From: Saccopteryx bilineata
Lineage: Eukaryota; Chordata; Mammalia; Chiroptera; Emballonuridae
Length of the DNA: 64,000 nucleotides
Reading direction: 5' to 3'
Assembly (NCBI RefSeq): GCF_036850765.1
Contig: NC_089492.1
Span: forward strand, 101,637,022-101,701,021
This document shows, piece after piece, positions 56,901 to 64,000 of the stretch (its first letter is position 1; each line of letters starts with the position of its first letter). Under the pieces are notes generated by a model. The model was not told the DNA's origin and made no database searches. It worked only from the letters and a program-made list of their open reading frames with translations. Position numbers and translations under genes: made by a program.

Positions 56901-57794
56901 CAGCCCAGAGCACCACCCTTCATGGCCAAGCTCCACGCTTGTTCTATGATGTTAGCCCAGAGTGCGGCTTCGTTCCAAGTGGTTGGACAGTGGTTTTATC
57001 TTCAGCTGAATGCAGACCAGCCTGTGACCAAGTGAGGGTCCGGGCAGCAGTGGTTGGAAAGCAGTCAAGCAAATACTGCTCAGTGCTCAGGGCACAGGCT
57101 CCTGGGGAACGGTGAACACACTCCTGATCATGATGTTTTATCTATCTGGAGTCCCAGCAGGGACTCTGAGCCAAGATTCCTCTGGGCCCCAGCTGAGTAC
57201 AGGGAGAGCATCCAGTTCACTCCCTATACGTGGCTCCTCAGTTTCCTGGGAAGCTAATGACAGCTCTGGATGTTCTTCCCAGAAGTGCACAGACACATTC
57301 ACGTAATGTTTGGTGCACAGTTTTAGGACATTCATCAGTCTTGGAAACTGTCCCTGGGTCCCTGGATCAGTATCTTGATGTAAACAGTGGGTTTAGTGTG
57401 GTTGCTCTTGGAACAATGGGCAAAAAAACTTATACAACCTGGGGGAAAAGGTGCTCAAAAATGTTTGTTGCATTAATTAATGACCTTGACTCTGACCAGA
57501 GCTTCTCTTCTTCCAAAGAAGGGGTCACGCAAATGAAGGTTAATGCATCACTCCGCACAGACTTCCCATCCTGGGCTCTGCCTCCCTCACTGTTCAGACT
57601 GGGATGAACTACAGAGACCAGGAGAGCTATTCCAAATTCCCTCCAAATACCACCTATATGGTCTGACAATTCAGAAACAGACAAATATTCTGGAAAATCT
57701 TTTGTGAGTTCATAAGAACTACCAAGAGCCCTCAGCCTCCAGAAAGTTAGGATTTGCCCAAGCAGGAAAGGACTTCCCAGAGGAACGGAGAGGG
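56901..57794. other. Unassigned sequence, no gene seen
   Basis: The longest frame, 125 codons at 57230-57607, has no recognised domain. Confidence 0.35.
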
Positions 57795-58015
57795 GTACCT
57801 GTTAGGTATCTGCTATGTGCTGGGGTGATGTCCACGTATTATCTCTTTTAATCTTCACATTATTGGGAAAAGAAAGTATCTCATTGTCCCCATTAACAAG
57901 TGAGGAAACTGAGGCAAATGTGTCCAAAGTTACACAGCTAGTAAGTTGAAGGACCAAGAATCAAACTCAAGTCTGTCAGTTTTCAAAGTCCACCAGCTCC
58001 CCTCTGCACAACGTG
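57795..58015 (-). mobile_element. MIR SINE
   Basis: Reversed MIR: GTATCTGCTATGTGCTGGGG, TTTTAATCTTCACATTATTG, AAGTGAGGAAACTGAGGC, CACAGCTAGTAAGTTGAAGG. Confidence 0.8.
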
Positions 58016-58919
58016 TCAAGGGTGCTTTGCTATGTCAAAGGATGGAACACAGATCACTTCAGCTGAAAAATGAGAAATAATTTGGGGAGACCAAGGCTGC
58101 CCTTAATGACGTCAACTTCAAAACTGAGGGAATGAGCCCACTATTTCCCGTGGAACCAGTGCTGGGTTTGCCTCATCACAATAAGAATTAACCACTTTTC
58201 TTTTTCAACACATGACATACCCTGCAGACCTTAGGATCCTCATGAAATCTGAAAATGGGAACATTTTTCCCGATGGCCCAAGCCCAAATCCTCCAGAGGT
58301 TGAGAAAAATGCTACAATATATCTCTCTCTGAGATGCCAGATTCTGGACCCCACGGAACCCAGGAAGGCTGATCCGTGTCCCTCCAGGTGACTGTGACCC
58401 AGGACTCAGCTGTCCATTTTCTTCACTGTGCAAGAAAATTACCAACCTGGGAAAATATTTGTTTTCGACCACATTCATTATTTTAATATGTGTTATTTTT
58501 CCTTTTTGAAAGTATCTTTGTTTACTGTTTCTTGGGTTTTTCTGTTAAATGTGATGACCATCCTCATAATCCTACAAAAGGCAAATCATGATTGTGGGTC
58601 ATAACCAAAGCTTCCTAAGACAGCCAGTGTTGACATAAAGATAATTTTTTTCCCTTTGGTATAAGCATATTTGGGTGTGTTCATTAATTTTTATTCCTGG
58701 ATATTTCCTCCTCTAACTCTCATAGATAACTCTATTTTTAACCAGATGTTTTTAAATAAATCATTCTCCTACTGACCCCTTTAGACAGAGAAATAGTGAC
58801 CACTAAGGGTATAGTGACCACTAAGGGTATCCCAATGCAAACAAATATGTTTTGCACACCAATACTTGCAAACTGATGATTTTTGAAGTCTAGTTACAGA
58901 GGTTTCTCAGACAAAAACC
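58016..58919. other. Unassigned AT-rich sequence
   Basis: Single-copy-looking, no gene seen. An 18-bp unit ATAGTGACCACTAAGGGT is duplicated at 58793-58810 and 58811-58828. Confidence 0.35.
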
Positions 58920-59182
58920 ATTTGGATAACATTAAAAGAAAAAAAAAACAAAAAACCTTTCCGCCACTTAATAGAGGGCTGTGCAGAAAATATTTTTGGC
59001 ACCTCGAGTTGTCTTGTTGTTAATCAGCTATTATTATAGGGGTTTGCACCAGAACAATGTTCTAAAAGCTCTTTATCTCGTTACATAAGCAGAATGGCAT
59101 TTCAGAATCTTGCTTTTAAGAGGCATTAGTCACTAGTATAACAAAACACATGCTCTGAACCAATAAAATTTAATGTTCAAAT
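58920..59182. other. Possible conserved non-coding element
   Basis: AT-rich, free of recognised repeats, with compact words (TTGTTGTTAATCAGCTATTA, GTTCAAATAAAAAACG). It is contiguous with the hairpin and TATA-like box below. Conservation was not tested. Confidence 0.3.
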
Positions 59183-59210
59183 AAAAAACGCTTGTTTACA
59201 TGCGTTTTTT
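59183..59210. promoter_or_regulatory. Perfect 9-bp hairpin with a forkhead-like loop
   Basis: AAAAAACGC (59183-59191) and GCGTTTTTT (59202-59210) are perfect complements around the loop TTGTTTACAT, which contains the TGTTTAC forkhead core. It is 12 bases upstream of a TATA-like box. Function is inferred only. Confidence 0.35.
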
Positions 59211-59222
59211 TATACGGCTCTC

Positions 59223-59233
59223 TATATAAAAGG
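59223..59233 (+). promoter_or_regulatory. TATA-like box
   Basis: TATATAAAAGG matches the TATA-box consensus well. A splice-donor-like CAG|GTAAGAG follows at 59549/59550, so a first exon of about 290 bases is possible. There is no transcript evidence, and such boxes occur by chance in AT-rich DNA. Confidence 0.3.
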
Positions 59234-59549
59234 AACCATGTTTTCATGAGCCATTTTCCTTAGGTCAGTGGACACTCCCTCCCCATTCTCCATCTAACGG
59301 GAAGCCAGCCCATCTCATTGTCATTGCCCTGGACAGAAGGCCAAGATCCAAGAGGGGAGGGGCAGGCGAGGTAATTATGACTTTGTGATTTGAAGGGAAA
59401 CAGTAGCTTTGCCTCCCCACTCCCCTGCCTCAGTTTGGTATAAGAACTAATTCTACGGATGGGTCCTTGTTAGAATCTTGATTGCTTCTTGGCCCCAAAG
59501 CCCACCAGGTGTGGACCTTGCGACGAGTCTCTCCTCTCTACACCAACAG

Positions 59550-61041
59550 GTAAGAGAGAACCGAATGCACGGACTGTAACAAGAACACTTTATACAAAAG
59601 GTAGAGGGTTTTGATTTTTTCTGTCACTCCTTTTTTATTATTATTTTTTTAATTTCCAAGTCCAGAGGACCCATCCATTAACACAACTGCTTGTTAAATT
59701 TATTAACTTTTACTTCATCCAAAATAATAAATCCTATGAGGTAGAGGAATAGTTCACTTTAAGCCACTATAACTATATTTTGACCTCTTTATGCTAGAAT
59801 TTCCCCTTCAATCTAATTTAAATTTCCTAACTGAAATTTATAGGCTATAGCAGTATCTGATTTTCACGTATATCCCTGGGTTTGCTATATTTCTTACACG
59901 CATTCAGAATAACATTTTAAATAAAACATTAGGTCATTCATAGACTTGTCTTATATGCTTAGCAATTATGGGAAAAGGCATCAGAGTTAAAGGTAGAGTT
60001 TCTTGTAGGCAATATTTTCCTTTTTGGTTCTATAAACAAAAATAAGTGTTGTATTAAGAAATACTTTATTGTACTAAGAGGTTAGAATTTTATTCAAAAG
60101 CTGGTTAATGACTTATTAGTCTCATTAATTAGATACCAAAGCCTTAATAAATTTAAAAAGATTAATTAAGCTTGACAGTAACAAAGAGGGACCAAGAGAA
60201 CAGAGAAACGTGTCCTGGAAACTATTTTTCTGTGCAAAATAAGTACTGCTCCTGCTAATTCTTCCTTTTCTTCACCTGAAAGCCCTGCAAATTCTAGAGA
60301 AACTACTTCCCTGTCAAAGTTCAGAAGGAGAAGGAGAAAACAAAACGAAGCTGACACCATTTTTTGCCCGTGATGTCATTTGCTGTCTTCCAAAGCCCAT
60401 GGGTCCAATTTTGATGTCAGGGTGCGTAACTCTGCAGTGACAGCCCCAAATGTACTTGAAGAGGGAAATAACCTTTCAGCTCCGCGGCCGTCATTTTCCC
60501 CACAAAGACAAATACAGCCCGGGCTGAAATCACTTAATGTCAATCAAGGTAACCAGATCAGCTCAGCATTAATAATGAATTTGGTCACGTGCCCCTGCAG
60601 AGAGAAAAGTGTGAGATAGCTGAGCGCTCGTTCCATGTGACACCCACCGGCTTCAATGTCAGGCCATGGTTCTCCTCGCCCAGCTGGGAAGCAACAGGGT
60701 AACTTAATCTACCACCCACTCTAATTGCTAAACCGAGAGAATCATCAGTGCTGCCAGGAAGGGCTTTTGGAACACTGGGACCCGGCTTGGTGGCTGATAT
60801 GCAAATCTATGCCTGTGGTTGTCACTAGGGATAGACGCAGGTTGTGTGGGGTCTAAGGCTTATGGAATTGGTGGTCTCTTTTTAAGGAAAGAATGTAGTT
60901 ACAAATACAAAATTAGGAACAGGGCCTTCCTTGGAAAGGGTCCCATTGTTAAGTGACAGTCCCTGAAGCTTAAGTGTCATTAACATTATGATAAATCCAC
61001 CTCTGGTTGTCATGGAAATTGAAAGAACATTAGCCTTCTGT
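59550..61041. other. AT-rich, single-copy-looking
   Basis: About 60070-60170 has TAATTA-like words (CATTAATTAGATACC, GATTAATTAAGC), and 60370-60620 has a TGATGTCA CRE-like word and scattered CpG. These resemble conserved regulatory DNA in composition only. No gene recognised. Confidence 0.3.
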
Positions 61042-61058
61042 CTGTATCCAGGATTTTT

Positions 61059-61115
61059 TTTTAATTTTTTATTTTATTTTATTTATTCATTTTAAATAGA
61101 GAGGAGAGAGAGAGG

Positions 61116-61160
<45 letters not shown>

Positions 61161-61283
61161 GGGGGGAGGAGCTGGAAGCATCAACTCCCATATGTGCCTT
61201 GACCAGGCAAACCCAGGGTTTCGAACCGGCGACCTCAGCATTTCCAGGTCGACGCTTTATCCACTGCGCCACCACAGGTCAGG
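61059..61283 (-). mobile_element. VES SINE, short form
   Basis: Reversed copy with a T-rich start, GA repeats (61101-61159), GCATCAACTCCCATATGTGCC and GGTTTCGAACCGGCGACC. The perfect 17-bp duplication CTGTATCCAGGATTTTT is at 61042-61058 and 61284-61300. Confidence 0.95.
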
Positions 61284-61669
61284 CTGTATCCAGGATTTTT
61301 GAATGACTGACTCTAAGAAGGAATCTTCTCTACTCGTACCTTTCCATGTTTCCTTACGCAAAAATGAACTATACACATACAATGTTATCATACGGTGTTT
61401 CTGACAGGCACCAATCGCCAGTGGGTATGCCCTGGCTATCCTCTATGATGTCAACTTTTAAAGGTTAAAGATTTGTCCCAAATATCCTAAATTTCCCCTA
61501 AATAATCTGCAGAAGAAGATGACCACTGGCTCATCACTGAAGACAAAATAGAGACAAAAATAACGGAGCAGTGAGGTCAGGGGAGACCTCGGAAACAGTC
61601 AGCTTTCGGGCAAACCAAAGGCCGCTTGTCCCATTTAAGTGTTGATAAGCAAACTAAAAGCATTATTAG

Positions 61670-63890
61670 CACAACTGGGAAAATCATACAGAGTTTCATT
61701 CTTCAAATGCAATGTTGGTTCAACATTTCAAAATATTAAGTGAATATAGACTAGGAGAGAAAAATTATATAATTGTCTCAACAGAAGCAGAAATATTTTT
61801 GCATGAAATTTAACACTCATTTCCAAGAAACTCTTAGCAAGTTGGAAATAGAAGGAAATGTCCTTTTCTTGATAAAGAATGTCAACCAGAAACCTAGAGC
61901 AATGAAAACTATACCTAATGATGAAGTAAGAGAATTATTCCTATATCAATAGGATAAAGATGCCCGTGTGCTTTCCCTCCTGGCAGTAGACCCACACCCT
62001 TCCCTTTCCCTTCTTCTTCCCTTTCTTCTTCCCCCACAGGCATGCATCTCCTAAACTCTAATGGCCTTCACAAGACCTGCAGCCAGGGGAGCCATGGGCA
62101 GCAGCAGCTTGTGCCAGGCTAATGCTCTGAAGCTGTCTCCAAGGCTCCCTCTTCTCTGACTTTCCAGTGAGAGCAACCCCCCACCTAGGCTCTCTCCTGT
62201 AGCTTCTTTTAGCTAAACCCTTCCTTGTTTTATTTTTCCGAGCTTTAAAATAATAAGAAAAAAAAGATAGAGATATCCACAACTATTTCACACTGACCCA
62301 GAAGGCTAGCCAATTACTATAAATAAGGAAGAGGAATAATATAAAAAGTTGAAAGAAATAAACAAACTGTCGATATTTTCAGACAGCTTAATTGTGTATC
62401 TGGAAAATCTAAGAGAATCTGAAAATAAATTATCAGAATTCTCAGAGTTCAGTTAGGAGGCCAAGCATAATATTAGCCTACGAAAACAATAGTTTGCTTC
62501 TATTCTACAATAACTATTGCAAAATGTTATGAAAAATGATCCTATTCACAAAAGCCACAAAACTGCAAATACCTAAAAATAAACTAAAGATCTGCAAGTT
62601 CTACATGAAAAAAAATGATAAAAATTTTACCAAAGGACATAAAAGAAAACCCAAATAAATGGGGAAAATATTCATAGATCTGTTTGGAAAGAATTGGCAT
62701 CATAAAGATGCTCACTCCTCCGGAAATTAATCTATAAATTCAGTGAAATCACAATCAAATTCCCAGTGGGATTTCTCAAAGAACTTACAAACCAATTCTA
62801 AAATTCTAGAAGAGAAAATGTGCATGAATATCCAAGGCAATTTTGAAAAAGAAGTTCTCGAAGAGAGTGCATGCTGTTCTAAATTTCTGAAGTAGTCCAA
62901 TAGAGGTTGGACTTAAAAACAAGTAAGAAGGAATACTCAAGTTTGTAGAAAGTATATAGATTGCATGTCATTTGAATAACCCTGAAGGATAAGAGACCGC
63001 ATCAAGCAGGAGAGCTTGGGGAGCATAGCTTCTTGGGTTTACCTTAATTCTACTATGAGTGACAAGCTTGAGTGCTAACAATGGTCAGCCTGCCAGGGGG
63101 AACTACTAGGTGATAAGAAATCCTCAACAGTGTTTTCTGGAGCCCACAGGTCCCAGCCACAACACTTCAACCCTCCAGATAATGATAAGCAGCATTATCC
63201 AGACCTATTATCAGGCTCAATTTCTTGCTATATTGCTATAATGCCACATACTGAACTAAACAAACACAGATTAAATGATAATAACCAGTCATCACATGTT
63301 TGGTTGCTCTAAGACAATGTGACAGGCCATATGTGAAGCCTGGTTATTAAAATCAACCTAAAGCATATTCTCCGCTGGACTACTTCAAAAATATGAAAGA
63401 GGATGTTCTCTTCTAGAACTCCTTTTCAAAATTTTAGGCAATATCAAAACATAATACAAAGCTATGGAAAATAAAGCATTGTGACATTGGTGCAAATTAG
63501 CTTAATAGGACATAAGGGAATCCAGCAACTAAGCCATGAATGTATGGGAAGGTTTCTCTGATAAATGTGGCATTTTAAATTTCTAAGGAAAGGATAGACT
63601 GGCTATTCAAAGAATAATACTGGAGTAATTTACTGATCATTTGGGAAAAATTTACTTCATTACTTTTCTCTATTCAAAAATATAAGTTCCAGTAGAATGA
63701 AAAACCTAACTGTGTATACAAAACTATAAACCTTAGAAGAAAATCTTGAGTAATGTGACATAGGGAAAGTCTATGCAAACAATTTAGAGGAAAAAGTGAT
63801 TAAGTTTGATTTTGTCAAATTGTAAAATTCTGTCAACAGAAATCACCATAAACATACTAAAAAAAAAGTAACATTATGAAAAGATATTTG
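61670..63890 (+). mobile_element. Old LINE-1 ORF2, interrupted
   Basis: ORF2 blocks are CAATGTTGGTTCAACATTTC, AAAAATTATATAATTGTCTC, AGAATGTCAACCAGAAACC, AAAGATCTGCAAGTTCTAC and ATAATACAAAGCTATGGAAA. They are interrupted at about 61965-62290 and 62990-63420 by text I cannot assign, perhaps LTR fragments. Frames are broken. Confidence 0.75.
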
Positions 63891-63894
63891 CTAC

Positions 63895-64000
63895 ATGTAC
63901 AGTAAGTTCTCACCACTGTCAATCAATTCTGTGACTTTAAGTGAAATAGCATATAACAGAACCAATTTTACTATGGGCTAATTTATATAAGCAAGAGTTA
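63895..64000. mobile_element. Possible MER-type DNA transposon fragment
   Basis: AGTAAGTTCTCACCACTGTC, then CATATAACAGAACCAATTTT resembles an ancient mammalian DNA transposon whose name I cannot fix. It runs off the window edge. Confidence 0.35.

Overview
The window is nuclear DNA of a bat (Chiroptera), and I find no functional protein-coding gene, rRNA or working tRNA gene in it. The bat assignment rests on at least fifteen tRNA-derived SINEs of the VES type. Most have a tRNA-like head with recognisable pol III A and B boxes, and most carry matching target-site duplications (TSDs). They sit beside young LINE-1 3' ends and several non-autonomous hAT and mariner elements, a mix typical of bats. 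I cannot name the family, the species or the chromosomal locus.

Layout. 1-2.9 kb: a possible L1 5'UTR remnant, unassigned sequence and one VES SINE. 2.9-6.4 kb: two hAT elements almost back to back, L1 3' fragments split by a mariner MITE, a young L1 3' end and a GC-rich minisatellite. 6.4-13.5 kb: mostly unassigned DNA with MIR, L2 and MER-type fragments. 13.5-16.3 kb: a short hAT MITE, an L1 tail, a TA array and an L2 carrying a perfect 42-bp minisatellite and a CA array. 16.3-20.4 kb: mostly single-copy-looking DNA including segments that resemble conserved non-coding elements. 20.4-27.1 kb: L2, then an old plus-strand L1 broken by later insertions. 27.1-35.5 kb: VES SINEs, MIRs, a decayed Tigger/pogo transposon and AT-rich single-copy-looking DNA. 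35.5-47.7 kb: VES SINEs, L1 fragments, MIRs and unassigned DNA. 47.9-51.2 kb: a multi-layer nest, with an old L1 holding a VES SINE and an RPL23A retrocopy, the retrocopy split by a hAT element, and the hAT split by a young L1 3' end. 51.2-58 kb: more VES SINEs and a MIR. 58-61 kb: AT-rich single-copy-looking DNA with a hairpin, a TATA-like box and a consensus splice donor. 61-64 kb: a VES SINE and an old L1 with unassigned insertions.

The only recognisable host-gene sequence is the dead RPL23A retrocopy at 48.3-49.5 kb. The parts work together only as a record of insertion order. Old L2, MIR, Tigger and L1 form the base, hAT and mariner elements and VES SINEs land in them, and young L1 tails land last. 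The candidate regulatory segments are judged from base composition and absence of recognised repeats, which is weak evidence without a cross-species alignment. I found no undescribed gene system.
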